Shown here one piece after another: positions 26,349 to 41,086 of a DNA stretch of 64,000 nt. The translations under genes and the position numbers were made by a program. Origin of the DNA: Tyto alba (taxonomy: Eukaryota > Chordata > Aves > Strigiformes > Tytonidae); the NCBI RefSeq assembly GCF_018691265.1, contig NW_024881272.1:27904823-27968822 (forward strand), written 5' to 3'. The notes below the pieces were generated by a model that ran no database searches, was not told the origin of the DNA, and worked only from the letters and a program-made list of their open reading frames with translations. How positions within the stretch are numbered: the first letter of the stretch is position 1; each line of letters starts with the position of its first letter.

Positions 26349-29300
26349 TAAATTCTTAGCACAGGAAGTACTGCAAATACTATGGTAAGCCTTTAGGTTT
26401 TCAATGATGCCCACTGGATCTAGAACTGTAGGCAAAGCCTCTTTCAGCCTCTGTACAGATCTGAGGGGAAGTACAAACCTTGCCAGCCAGCACGTGTGTA
26501 GCACTGCAGCTTCTTGCAGCAGAGCTCGGATGATGGCATTACTTTCCTGATCAGGCTGTTTTTTATTTAACATTGACTTGAGTTCTAGGAGGGTAGTCTA
26601 AATGGCTCGAGCCAACTGACCATTTCTAATTCTGTTTCTTTTGAACCTCACCATACCTTCAGATTTTTGCTTATTAACAACATTGTAAAGTCAAGATAGT
26701 TCTTCGTGCCTGTCACAGCTTATTTACCATGGTGTTCTGGAGCAGCAGTGGTCTAGTAGGGAGCCACTGCTCTGGATTTCATTCAGACATTTGTGGATAT
26801 TGGTTATTGACTTCTGTTCTCTGAAAACATTTTGACTTGCTGTGATTCTTTTCTGAATTAAGTGATGCCTATTGGTAGGTGTCTTCAGAATAAGAAAAGC
26901 TTCCTGTTACAGATTTCTCGGAGAGAGATGTCTGCGCTGTCGCTAGAGGAGGTGTGGATGGGTGCAGATACATACCTAGCCTACTCTGTGTCCTTGCTGC
27001 CACATCCAGGAATTCACTGATGCACAAAAAGATGATGGGATGAACAATCAGCTTTTATAGCTTGCTTTATATGTTAGTTTTATAGATTGTGTGTCTACTC
27101 ACACCGTAGGTGGGTAACAGCTGAAATTTCACTGCTGTTTAGTGCATCACCAGTGCTGTTATGTTTAGCACAGAGAGCAACAGCCTTGGGAAGGAAAGGG
27201 TTCCAGAAAAGGAGCTGCCTCATCTCAGAGGCACTCCTGGCAACTTGGGTGTGTGCTCTGTGGAAAGAGGCACCATGTAAAGACGAGGAATTAAAATGCA
27301 TGTCTTCATACCTATTTCCACTACAGCCTGGCAGCTGTTGTACTGGCAGCATTAGGATGATCTGTTTAGTGCTTTTAAACATGCAATGCTTCTTTTTTAT
27401 TTACTTTCTGACATATAGCTATGTCCTGGTTGAACGCAAGGCACATAACAAATGGCAGTAGCTCCAGGGCAGCTCATGTCCTCGAAGTGCAGTCCGGCAG
27501 AGCTTTCTTCAGCATGTTCACTGTGATATATCTATTTCAATATATCTTCTGATTGGGCCGCAGCTTCAGGGATCTTAAAAGGAAGAAGACTGAAAAATGG
27601 AATTGACTTCTATTTATTCTTTACTTTTTTCTACTTAAACGAATTGCTTAACCTCCTGCTCCAAAAATTTCCATGCAGATAACGAAGTACTCTTCTAAGC
27701 GTCGCTGGCCCAGTATCCCAGTGTGACATAGCACCCTTGATATCTGCCACTAGACCAATTTAGCTCCAGACTGTTGCTTTTCTTTTAGTCTTAAAATAAT
27801 CTAAGAAATTAAATCGTGGATTACTTCAGTTATTTCACCAAAGTCAATACCTAACCCTTGTCTGCAGGAATCTAGTGTGCCTAGATTGAAGCAGGTCCTG
27901 TGAGTGAGCTTTTGCTTCCCATATACATCAAATTCATGGTTATTTCATTGCAATATAATTCCAAGACTCCAGATATTCAGTGTTGTTTTCATAGAGAATT
28001 GTCCGTCTTTGGACGGAGAGCCATTACTTCATCAGCTAGAAACAGTATTCTTTTTGTTTCATTCCATCTCTAGGCTTTTGTCTCTGTATTTGAAGATGTG
28101 AGAAATTTGCTATATGATCTTCTGGCATATTCTTGGATAGTTTTTGCCTATGCTTTTTCTTTCCATACAAAGTGCATAAATCTCTGTGTTCAGTAAATAC
28201 TTTAAAGGAAACATTCTTTAAAAAAATACTTACACAGTACTTTGAGGACATCACACTTAAGTGATCGAAGAGCCTACATGTTGTTTTAAAGTGATAACAA
28301 GTACAGAAGAACCACATTTGGAAAAAAAAAATATACTCCTAAGTGTGTCTGCCATTTTTGAAAGCAGAATTTAATCTGCCAAGGTTTGCAGGTCTGTGAT
28401 CAAGGCATTGTGCAACATTACTGAATTTTAGGATGTGTGTTCATTTCTCATTGGATTCAGAGGTAGTAAATTGAATGCAGTCCCCTGCCAGCAGCAGTCC
28501 ATGTTTTTAAAGATTCTTACAACATTGAGGGTAACAAAATCAAAATGCACTGAGGTCATATCCAGCTCATCTTTCTGGGTCATCATATAAATGTTGTTTA
28601 CTAGGCTTTCTGGAGTTCTGTGTGTTTTGGGAGGGGTGGAAGTATGCCAATAGGCTCTTACAGAAATGACTGGCATTTCAAGGGTTCTCTGCTTTTTTTC
28701 TTGTTAAAAATCAATGTAGATTTTTTGACAGTGAAAGCTGTATTGCATAAGAAATAGTAAATTCTTAAGCTATTCTTGCTGAACTGGTGGAGTTCTGAAA
28801 TAACTTGGGTTTTGTCTGCTTTTGGATTTTTCATTGTTCCTTTTCAAAATTTTGTGCCTTCAATCTCTGAGAAGATGCGCTATTGTAGAATGCCTCTAAA
28901 CAAACATTGGAGCTCTTTCCATTAAAAATATGGGTGGTTTCCATAGATAGTAAGTTTTTCTCCTTCTTGCTAAGGTAAAATATCATATAAATCAAGGAAA
29001 GCCAGGATAAAAAGTTAGCTGCAGAGAGAGACTGCTTCAAGAAAAATAGAGGTCATACACCAAATCATGATAATTATTAAATAGTTACCCTGGCAAGACC
29101 ATATTAAAAAAAATCTTGAATGTACTTCAGAGGCTGGATAGGATTGAATTGGTTCGTGCAAAAGATTTGATTTCCCCCGTCCTGTTAGGGAATTGCACAT
29201 ATTTTGTGAAATAATGTTGAGGCTTCCAAAATAGTTTTTTCAGGGAGTTCAAAACTAAACAAAGGCTGTTAAACATACAGGATCCCTTTGAGAGAATTTG

Positions 29301-32300
29301 ATTTGATCTCTTACTAATTTTAAAATGGATTAAAAATTTTATGTCAGGAGTTGTCTGCTCCAAGTCTTTTTGCAGTCTTAAAACAGTAGTACGTTTTTTT
29401 AAGAAAATTGATTCGTGATGTTACCCCTTGCTTTGGAAAGACACATGTTTAAACAAGCATATTCCTTTACTAAAAAAATATGCTAATTTGGTAGTACACC
29501 GTACTGAGTTGAATAGGAATGACAGCTTCTAAGACAGCCTTTAATTTGGTATTCAAAACCAAAATTGTAAACTTCGGTTTTGTTTGGTAGCTTCTCAGAA
29601 CAGGCAGGATATACAGTAGCATTTTTTAAAGATGCTAATGAGTTGAAAGAGGAGATGGAAGTCAGGCATACATTTTAATCATGGGGGAGGGGTTGCAACA
29701 GAAAAATGTTTGGTGTTTTTTTTTTACTGCAGAGATTTTAAGGGAATGAGACAAGGAAAACCAGACTGAAGATAGTTGCCTTCATTTGGCAGGGGTGTTT
29801 AATAAAAGCAGAACTTGTGGTTGTAAAGTGTGCTTATTAAATTCTTCATTTACACTACCTAATTAATTCTAGCATTTTAAATTAACAGTGAAACTGGTCC
29901 CTGCTGTACCGTTTCATAGCTGCAGCATATTTCGTCCAACAACCCAGTTGTTCAGGTTTAATCAGCTGCTCTCAAAAAATGAGAAGGAACTTGAGCTAAA
30001 AAAAACAAATGGCGTAAACATTTTAGAGCAGTGTTAGATGAAGAGAGGTGACTTCACAGTGGAAGACGAGCTTCAGATGGATGTGAGGATCAGCGTTTAG
30101 AAGTGATACTAAGACCTAGTGTTGCCGTTGCTCTCCATTTCTTATTTTGTCTAAAGAAATCTGGTGATAAATATCTTCCTGACTCGGAGGAGGGGAAGGC
30201 CTGAATTCATAAGAAAATTTTGAGGGAAGAAGTCCTGAACTTGTTTTGTCTCATGTTCGAAAACAAAAGATCTAGTCAGTGTAGTGTCCATTGGAGACAC
30301 TGTAATTACTGTTGGCCAAGTGAGTTTTCCTTGTTGACATAGTTTGTGTGGGAGAAGGGGATGTTTGTTACTAATTTTTTAATTGATTTGGTGGCCTTAG
30401 CTGAGCTCTTAAGAATTGTATTTTTGTTTCTCTGTAATCTGCACAGGAATTTACATCTCAATCTTCAAATGATCTGTATCTAAAATCTTTGTATCTCAAT
30501 CTTTCGTATCTTACAAAAATCCAGGCACACTGTAAAGCAGAATATTTATTGATATAGGATTTCTGTGCATCACCTAACAGAGTTTGCGTATTCCTGCTCT
30601 GTGGTACCATTTGATGTTCTTTGCATGTACAATCAGGAACTTGATTGCTCCTCTGCCCAAAATGCAACTCTATTTTTATCTGGGTCCTTCTGAATTTGCT
30701 ATTCCTCTAAGGTTATGCACAAAGATTTACAATCTTTTGTTTTAATTTCAGGTATTTATAATAGGAGTGAGACAGACTTGGAGTAAAACTGCAGTTCAGG
30801 AATAATTGTGGCATTGTATGTGTAATACAAACATTGGTGATTCCAGTGAAAACACAGGACAGGGGAGTTCTTGACCGAAGACAGTAGCATCTGTGTGTTA
30901 TCACGTTAGAGAAAGAAATATTGACTGGTTTACCTGTAGTCCTCTTTAGAAGTTAGGGATTGTCTGTTCCTTACAGTTTGTGTGTTCAACTGTAGGATCC
31001 AAGAACCTAAAGCTAGCTAAATGGCGGAGTCAGAAGTAATACTGCATTATGAGGGACAGTACAGGAAAATATCTTGGATGTGAACAGTGTTCAATGCTTG
31101 TTTTTTCCATAGAAACCGGTAAATTAACCTGGGGAGGATGATTCTGCCTGTGCTCTGTGCAAGCCACCATGAACCCTTTTTCGTCCAGATGTATGTTAAA
31201 TTGGTATCTGCCCTCTAAAAATGTTGGGGTGGTTTTTTTCCCTATCTCCCTGTATAACAAGCAGTTTACCAGCACATACTGAAAAGTTGCTGCTGTAAAA
31301 AGCAGACCCAGATTTTACTTAACCAAGTGTGTTCAGTGAATGATGGCACTGAACTGATGTTTCTGTGGAATGTGCTGTACAGAGACTGTGTGCTTAGTTT
31401 CCTGAAATTTGAGACCTACTTAAGCAGCCTTAACTTCAGCACCTGGAATCAGTAACTGTTTTGAAAGCAGTGGTTGGAGATGATCTGTGTCCTTGGGAGC
31501 AGAAGCCATTAATTGCACACTGGTGGTGACCCTACGAGGCAAGAGGGGAGGAAGCCAGGTATGATCATGTTCCCCAAGGCTATGGCTCTCCAGGAGGGAA
31601 TCTGGGTCTTGAATCTGATGGCAACTGTGCAGTATTAGGGAAACACTACTTAAGCTTTACTTAGTAAACAGACGTCTTCTAGTTTTGGCCCAGTGCTTGT
31701 AGCAAGCAACAGCTAACCTTTATGTATTTTAATGGGACATTTTGATGTCTGATAGAGGAGATGAGTGAGAGGTCACGGTGTCCATCTTGGGATCGAAGAG
31801 GGACTCTGAAAATTTCTCATAATGGAAAGACAGAAAGCAAAAACAGGATTAATGGTGAAATTTAATTATAGGAAAGAGGCCTTTTGGTAATGCAGTTCAT
31901 GACAGTAGGTAACTGTTGCCCAGTTAAGTCTGCATTTGAAAGACTCAGGGTGGAAATTGTTGAGATACTGGTAAAATTGTGCCACCTTGTCATGAGAAGA
32001 AAATAATTATTTTATTCAAGGGAAATAGTTCAAAGCTATTTATGTTTAGAAGCTGCAGATAGAACATGTATTCAGTGAAAACTTCACATACAAAGACTAC
32101 CAGTATTTTCTATCTTTTCTCTAGGAAATATCAAAGTGTTTCCTATTGGAAGAAAAAAGTATGACACACAGGCAGATAAATATAGCTTACTGTGGAACCC
32201 AGCATTAAGTTACCTGATCCTAAATGACCGAAAGTCTAATCTGAGCATAAACTACTTTTACATTTGTCCAATTCACTGATTGTGCTTTGAAAGTGCCTTC

Positions 32301-35300
32301 CATTTTGAAATATTACTGGTTCCAGCTGTGTTCCCCACTTAAAATACATTAAACAGATAGGATTATAGAATGTAGGGATTATGTTAGATAAGATTTATAA
32401 ACTCTTTAGAAAGTACGTAAACACTCATGCCTCATGGCATAAGCCTACCTAATAACAGGGTTTAGGAGAAAAATACCTTGTAGAGGTAGTTTATTCCCCT
32501 GTTGACTTGGAAGGGTTTTTTAGTAATTCTCTATAAAGCAGTGGTAACTAGTCACTGATCTTTTGATCGTCTGTTTAGTATAGATCTTGTTAGACTAGAC
32601 TGAGTGTTAGCAGCAGTTGCTTTGCTCCAGTACTAGAGGAGAATTAACACAATACTTAAGAACAGGAAAAAAACCAAACTTATGTATTGTGGAATTTACT
32701 GTTTACAAAGTGAATATAATTCTGGCATTTGGTTTGATTGCATTTAAAGGCCATATTTAGTAGTGCCCCTCAAATTGGCTGTTTAGGGAATCTCAGTAAG
32801 AAGTAGTGCAGCTTTCTGCATTTGACTTCATTGAAAGCACAAGACGTAGTATTTGCTGAAATAGGATAAACACTTCTGCAGCAGAGTACTCGGCTAGAGT
32901 TCTTTTGTCTGAAAAATAATACCAGGTTAAGTGAATTACCTTAGGTCTTTCAGGAAGTGACTTTTAGATTGGCCTCACTGTGTTTTAGTAGGTACAGGAG
33001 ACCTGTATGAGATTGATTTATTCGTATTCAATGCATGGTCAAAATCCAACAAGGAAAGAGTAGTATAACTGGAGCTGAAAGTCAAGTGACCAGAAGTCTA
33101 AAATAATGTGTGTTAAAGCTGGAAAAAGAAAATTCTTTCTCTGAATTAGATGGAATACAGGGCATGCTTCAATTTTTGGTTATAATCTTTGCTGCTTCCA
33201 GTTGCATGCAGAGAATAAAATATTAGAAGACATCAAAGACCTGTTTCAGAGTTTGTTAAACCTTAAAATCTATAACTATTCTTTAAAAGACTAAATACCT
33301 AATTCTGAATGTTAAAAGACCTTTAAGTTGATCTTAATTTGGTAGCCTAGTTACTTTATAGTATCTTATTTTCTGAAATGTATTCCATTCTTGAGCAGAA
33401 AAAACTAATTTCAGTGTTGCATATCCTATTATAAAGGCTGTAGATTCAAGACAGTCCCCAAATATTATCTAAATGAACATATGCATTAAGTATCTGAACA
33501 AAATTCATTAGCACTGTAAGGGGGGGGGAACACAGAAATATAGTAGTGAGTGTCCTAGTGCAGAATTTCTAAAACATTTGATATGGCTTGATGTCTGTTC
33601 TAAATGCTGGGGAAAATGGACAAATTTTCATTCGTCATTTTCTTTATTGCTTCTCTGCTGTCATCTTGTGCATACTCGGCACTGGCGAACAAAAGAATTT
33701 TCATTTCTTGATTATTGGAAAAAAGCAATTGAAATGAGTGTGGGGCAAATAGAAAGCAAGTAGGCATGACCCTTGTGCTGCAAAAGAGCTTTCTAATTAA
33801 CATCAGCAGTTTCAATCCCGAGCTTGTCCTGAAGTGTATTAAATGCCTGTAATGCATATTTAGTTAACTCTTCAGTCTTAACTGCTTGGTTTGAGTAAGT
33901 ACTGTCACTTTCCCATCAAGTCTAGTAAGGAAGGATTAGCAGTATGGTTTTCCTCAACAGCACAAGTACACGTACACATCCGGAATTGTGACTTTAACAT
34001 ATAAAGTTATTTGAAGCTTTACAGTATGTCTGCAGACCTTCTAGTCTGAGACTCTTTCCATCCCTCGTACCATCTGGATGGAACATAACTGTCTACCAGG
34101 GAGCAACCAGGTGAAACGGCTCTGGACTGTCATCAAATGGAGGGTTCCACCACCCTTAACCTCCAGTGTCATCTGTCCTTTTTCCCTTATTCTGCCCTTC
34201 TCTCTATAAGCACGAACCCTGTGCTTCAGCACTCATTCACAGCTGCTTCTGTCCCTAACACTTTTTATTTTCTTTTAGCCCAAAAAGGACAAGGAGAAAG
34301 GAGAGAAAAGGAATTAGAGTTCCAAGAAAGCTCTGGGAGATTGGCAGCAGTGTCCACTAACAATGCACTAACTTCCAGTTGAGGCAGGGTCTTTTGGGGC
34401 AGTAGTGGACAGCACACCAAGAGATACCTCACGGGGCTCCCAGGCTCACTTCCCCAGCATTTATCTGTTCCCTGCTACTCAAGACCTGCCCTTCAGCCCT
34501 AAAAATAGGCAGTACGGCTGTGTTGAGACTGTCACCTCTGCCTGTCTTCCTGGTGCTTTTGCTAGAGAACTTGTCCAAGAACAAAAGTGACTTACATAAA
34601 ACCAGTCTAAATGGTTTTGAAAGTGACCTACTCCCTGTTCTCCCTTTTCACAAGACTGCTTTTTACTAATGCTACTTTAGGAGTTTCTCTTGGCTTTAAG
34701 ATGGTGTTCAGTAAACTTGTGACCAGGATTATTTGACCTTTCTGCAGTAGCTGTGTCTCAGACTGCGGGCCAGGATGTTCTTGCCCCTTCTCTGTTATAG
34801 AGCTGACCTATCATCACTTGACTTCCTAGCATGCAGGTGCTTTTCTCTACAGCCAGAAGAGCTCTGCAAGATACTTATCTCGACCTCTGGGAATGGTCAA
34901 CCTGAGACCTTCAGATCAGTATTGGGATCTTCTGCCCATGGGAGTGCATGTCCTCAGCATACCTTTTTCCTCTGTTTTCTGCTAGCTCAGTTTATGTGCA
35001 GTTGCTATACTGGTGTAACAAAGTACCTCTTCAGGCTCAATCCACTTGGGACCCCATCCTTCAGATGGTCTTTGCTTTTGGGGTTATTCTGACTTGAGCA
35101 AGGACCCATTTATGTGATCAAGACAACTTGTTTTCTATTTGTCAAGTGAGACACATCTTTAGAGGGCAAAGTTCCTTTTGGGCTATCTACTGCACAGAGG
35201 TCTTGCCAGACCTTAAATCCTTTCCTTCTCTTTTGCTTCGAGAAAACTTCAGAGGTTCAATGCCAATGCTTTAAAACTTAAGGTATTTTCTTAGTTTGAT

Positions 35301-36132
35301 TTATGGTTAAGAGGTGTTCATTTCTAGTTATGTTATGTACAAGAATATGTGGAGAGGGGGATTTACCATCATTCGCTACACCTACACACCCTTAATGCTA
35401 TTTACCATTTATTTCCTCCTGCTTAGAGAATAGTTTCTCTTGCTGCCCAAATTAGGAGTCCAACAAGTTTTGTATGCAGCTCACTGGCAACTCTGTGCTT
35501 ATTGCCAGCACTGACAACCTTCTCAGTAATCTGTTGGCTATTGGAAGTTGTTCTCATGCTCAGCCTTTCCCAATAGACAAGCGTACATATTTGGATTTCA
35601 TCAGCATCCTACTTTCTCTGCCTGGAGTGGTCACTGATAGCGTACTGCAGCCTTTGACTTTTTAAAGTATTTGTGGTATAGCCTGAGTGTTGTTCAGTCC
35701 TCCTGCATCTGTGCATGCCCTTTTAGACAGGTTTTGTGTAGGTGCTGTTTCCCATTTCTGTGATGCCACAATCTTGTGCTCCCTCTTGTCCCTGTGAGAT
35801 TTTGATTCTAAAAAGAATAGATTAAGAGGGGAAGAAAGCATAATGTTGCTGAAGTCCGAGTCCATTTCTTTGACTTGGCTCACTGGCTCTGCTTTGTCTG
35901 ACTCATTGCTGGGGTTTGGACATGCTATTCTCCATTCTTGAGTGGGATCCATCACTGACTTTGCAGGTACTTCTAGTTGTCCCTGCTAGAAATTTCAGTG
36001 CAAGTTACTAACTTGCAGGTGTTGCTGGAGACAGGATATTAGACTGGGCAGACCTCTGCTCTGACCCAATACTGCTGTTCTTAAGGACTTTCCGAGCATC
36101 TGTTTAAGCAGTGGAATATATCAGCTCGAGGC

Positions 36133-36153
36133 GGGGGGGGGGGGGGGGGGGGG
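36133..36153 (+). repeat. Poly(G) tract, 21 bases
   Basis: An uninterrupted run of 21 G on the coding strand inside ELAVL4 intron 2. It can form G-quadruplexes in DNA and in the pre-mRNA. Its length is likely to be unstable and may be misread by sequencing. Confidence 0.9.
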
Positions 36154-39100
36154 AAGTTTTCATTATTTTTATTCACAAGAGCGCAGACTTTTTTTTTTGT
36201 TAGATGGTTTTTAAGGGGTGTTGCAAAAGCAGATGGACAAAAAGCTGTGTCATACTCACCTGCAAGCAAATGGCAGCATCGCCAGTATGATTAATTGTTA
36301 CTGTACTAGAGGCTGCTGTTTCTGCAGTAGGTTTAATGTGCCTGCTGCCCTATATGGATAATTGTCTGTGCTCACATGCATTTTAAAGCACCTTAGATTA
36401 ACTATCCACAGGCTTCCTCTTGCTACCGCATTCTAGCACTCACAAATTGAGGCAGCCTTCCTCAGGGTGCTGTTGGTTTTGACCTTCCCCATTGGAAGGA
36501 TGGTAGGTAGGACATGGGGAGATAGGACGTGTAACAGGGAAGAAGTATTCTCTAGCAGTTCCTTTTTTAGACTCCTCTGTTTTCCTACATGCTTTATCTG
36601 TGTCATTTCTATTTACCAGTGCGCATCTCTCCCATTTCTCTAATTTTTCTTTAAATATTTTCCTGCTCACTTAAACCAAAAAATAACCCAACTCCAAACA
36701 TGAACAACTTGGGAGCTTGACTGGTAGCATTTTTTTTTTTCCCCTTATGCTTTCACTTACACTGGAATAGCTGCTTTGTTACCTTGATTTTGCTTATTGG
36801 TAGGATTGTGGTACATGTTTGTTCCAGCTTAGGTATGTTTAGGTATTCTGCCAAACTGGAAACAAAAGGAAAAATATGTATTTTCCCTCTCCTCTGTTTG
36901 ACCTACGTGTTTAATATTGTGAAAAGCCTTTTTACAAGAGTAGTGTGTCAAAAATTGCACTGATTTTGATGGTGGTCAGCCAGCAAGAACAGCTTGTAGT
37001 AATGATATCCACACGTGGTACATCCAGTGCTGTACATGTTGATAGTGTCGTAGCGGAAGGTGTTGGCTGACACAGGTGAAATCTGTCAACTTTTTAAGAG
37101 GAAAATACTAGCTTTTAAGTCTGGAGAATATTCATCAAAGAGCATATTCATGCTGATACTCTTTTCAACAAAACTACCAAGATATTTAAGTGATAGAACT
37201 AAGTATGTACACACAGCAGTAATTTTCTCCTTTAAGCAGTTTTCATTTGTACTATTATCTGTAAGCACCTAAAAGGAATCTTACAAACATTTGAAATAAA
37301 AATTCCTGCTCTGGCTCTAAAGTTCTCGAAAGTTCTGTCTTAAAGCCAAAGCAAATTTATTAAGCAAGCTCTCTGCAGTCTTAAGTATTGATGGATAGCA
37401 AAATTTTTATAGGTAGCACATTTTGGAATATGATAAAGTAGCTTTACTTTTCTCAGCATCTTTCCAGATGCTGTGTAAAGTAATCTACGTAAATCTAACT
37501 ATTACAGATTAACCTTCTTAGCTGTCAGGTTGCAGCTTTTATTTATGTTTTCGCTGATCAGATTAAAAATGCTGCAGACACAGGTTGTGTTGTTAATATT
37601 AAATTTTCTATTCCGGTCTGTAATAAATTACTTTCCTCTGTGCATTGGAAAAACTGGTTAGTAGAGCTCAAAGAGTTTAATTAGTAGGCTGTTTGAGACA
37701 GAATAGGTATTCTGAGTCACTGTTCAGAATTACTGTGGAATTTGTTAGTGTTGTGGTGGCTTTTTTGTTTTTGTTGTTTGATAGAGGCTGAGGTACAAAA
37801 CCTTAAATGTTGCTGAATTAAGTCATTTAATGACAAAATTAACAGGGCTTTTTGAATTTGCAGTCAACCAGGTTTCAGATATTGCTGCCGCAGTATATTA
37901 CATCCTATTTAATATTCTTGTTTTGCAAAACACTCTTGTTTTTCTCCAGTTTTATGTCTCTACCATTTTCTTTAGACTAGAAGTGTTACTGACACTTTCC
38001 ATATAAAGTGCTTCCAGGTTTGAGGATGCATTGGACTTTTAGTCGTGTCTTGCCTTTCCTGATTCCTCTGCTTAGAGTTCTTTTCAACAAGAGAGCATGT
38101 TCTTGGCCTTTTAACAAAAATTTCTCCTATAAACCAAGTTGCATGTTACTTCATTAAGCCACGACTGACTTCTTGCTCTACCTGTGTGGTACTCTGACCC
38201 ATCACAGAAGTGGGAACCTTGGTCAATGCGTAAGGCTCTATTGTGGTTTTGTGCTTCTGCCTGCCTTCTGCCCATCATTCCACCACTTGCTACCATAGTC
38301 TTCTAGAATAGTGGATTTTCTCCTAAGCTTTGACTCTTGATGCCTGGCATCACATGGGTTTTTGTGCAAAAGTTTGGTACATTTGCACCAAATTGTACAC
38401 ATGGGACAGTATGGGATCACTGTGATATGAACTGTCCCTTTGGTTGAAGCCTGGGCAGTGAAAAATCACTCCCTTTCTTTTGGTTTGCTTTCAGTTGCTC
38501 CTCTACTGTTCACTTTAATTTTTTTAGTTGGCTTCCACTTCCATCTAAATTTAAGAAATACTGATGTTTATGATGGGATGCAGGAAGGGAAGGTAAGTCC
38601 GCTTGTAATGATGTACCTCTTCCGTGACCTACCAGTTCACTCTCTGGTTTCAGATCATGTAATTTTTTTACCCTCTTAATTTCATCTTCTCTTATGAATA
38701 TACAATTATTAAGTAGCACACTTATAATATTTCATCTCCGGTCAGTCTTTACACATCTGAAGGATCTACCAGCTTTTGCATCTCCTTTTAGTCACAATTT
38801 AACCAAAGGTTAGTATATTTTAATGTTTTATTGCTGGACACTTCTAATCTTACATCTTAAGTCACTCTCAAGCCTTAAGTCATTCTTGATTTGAAAACCT
38901 GGTGGCTGCTGAAATTTACCTTTAGTTTGTTGCTTGCTTTATCTGCAGTACATACATTTATTTTTTTTTTTTTGTTATGGTGGAGTGCAGCCTTCTTTAT
39001 GTACCACTGGTCCGGTGATGCTGTATACACTCACCATGATGTGACATGGCCTATTTGGGATGTAAAAGGCTTCCTACCTTTCACATGCTGTACCTGTTAC

Positions 39101-41068
39101 GTAATGCAATGATGTCTTTAATTCCTGTTGCAGACCTCTTTTCACACTGCTTCTTACCATTTTTTTATGTGCTGGTGTCTTTCATTTTTTTTCTGGGTCT
39201 ATTTGTTTTCACTTTTTCTTACTGAATATTGTTTTAACTTAGCCTGTTTGTTTCTAATGTTTGCTTTCTTGTGTTTAATTTGTCTCTTCTTCAGCATTGA
39301 ATTTACTATTTGGGATAGACAAGTCATGGCTGTTTCTTGTCCATTCATGCCTGTCCCCAGAACACTGGATTTTTATAGTACAGTCCCTGTTCTGTTCTGG
39401 GACCAAGCGGGGAGGAGTGCACCCATGCTCTTCTCAGAACAGCTGCTGATTCAGAGGCTGTGTGCTCCTTGAAAGACAGGGGAGGGGAAGATGAAAAGAA
39501 GGAAAATCAAGAGATGTCAACTGGGGGAAGGAGAGGGGGAAATACAAATATTTATTAAGAAAATAACTCAGTTATCTTACGTATCTCGGGAGCAGTAGCT
39601 TCTGAAAATGCACTTGATCAGTTGCTTGCAGTAGTATGGACCCACCTAGGCTTAAAATACAGTTTTACATTTAAAGAAACTTAATAAAAGTAGGGAAATG
39701 AGAAAAAGGAAGAGAATATGTTCTGCAGCATGAAATGTGTGTGTTTGCAAGGTATGTACAACTCACACTGGTCCAATAAGGTTAGTGTCCTAGGGTGGGG
39801 GAAGATGCAGTTTTAGATTCGTGTTCTAGTGACTGTGTTACGCTGTCCAAATTCACCCCGAAAATCTCAATGCCTTTTGGTTTCTTCTTCAAAATAAGTG
39901 CTTTCCTCAGTAGTGTTTGTGAAGAAAGGTGCTTTATAGAAATAAAATGCTTCCATGCTACAGTAATGGGAACCACAGAAGACTCCAGCCAAGTCAGCAG
40001 CATCTGTCTCAAACTGCCACTTAAGCTTTGCATGCAGATTAGTACATGTCCTCAAGTACAGTAATTACACAGCTGACTTTGATAAAACTCTGTGTAGTGT
40101 GCAAGTAAGAGCAAAGTCTTGTTTCAGGTGATATGCAGAACATCTGAAATGCTGGAAGCCTTTAAGAGATTGTAAGGCACTGTTTGCAAGAGTAGATGTG
40201 TTTTATATTGCTGGTGTGGTCAAGTTTAAAATGGAATAATTGCATGTTTTTGAAAGTCCTCTTGAAATCTGTGAAAGTAGGATTTTCAGAAGGATCTAGT
40301 GGTGCTGGGCAGCAGTGAGCTCCATCTTGTTCTGTTTTCTGCATGGATGTATGGGGCTATTCCAGAATGAGAATTGCTACTGTGTCTAATTTTGAGGAAT
40401 AGCAGCCACTGTCAATTTGTAATTAATTTACATGAGAACTGCTGCTGCTTCAGCATCTCTGAAAATCGAGACATTAAATTTACACCATCTTACACTGAGG
40501 GATTTGTCAAAACTGCAGGGGAGGACAAAACTTATGTCATCTCCTCTGGCACTGCTTGCTGAAGTCCAGCTTTTGACTCGATAAGGTGCTGGCAGAATGA
40601 CATTGCTTTCTGTTGTGGGGAGCTTGCAGTTGGTTTTGGGGGTCTTGCTTTGCTTTTGAGGTCACAGTGTTCAGGTGCTGGTGGTTGTTCTTTGATCAGA
40701 GATGTGGAGGTCCAGGGGTCACAGTTACCTCACTAGCACTGATCATCTGATCACTTTAGCTATGTTTATAGGATTTGTTTCACATTTAGGGCAACACTTT
40801 TTAATTCCTCTTATTTTTCTAGGCTTGTTGTCATGGTATCTGGCACTTCCCATTCAGATATTAAAATTGAGTGAGTGGTGTCTGTATGTCTGGTTCATTT
40901 TCCCTCTCTTATCCTCTCCCCAAGGGAGAGTTTTACGTGGGATGTAGCACACCATTTGCAAGGGCTTCCTTTGGGTTTTTTTAATCACGTAGCAGTGTCT
41001 CTGTTGGAGAAGGCCTGGTGTAAAGAAGCCCCTTCCACTTGGACTGGAGTTTTAAATCGGTGTGCATA

Positions 41069-41086
41069 GAGCTCCCATGGGAGCTC
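41069..41086. repeat. 18-bp perfect palindrome in intron 2
   Basis: GAGCTCCCATGGGAGCTC is its own reverse complement, with no spacer. It stands alone, with no neighbouring inverted repeat or mobile element that I can see. Confidence 0.85.
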
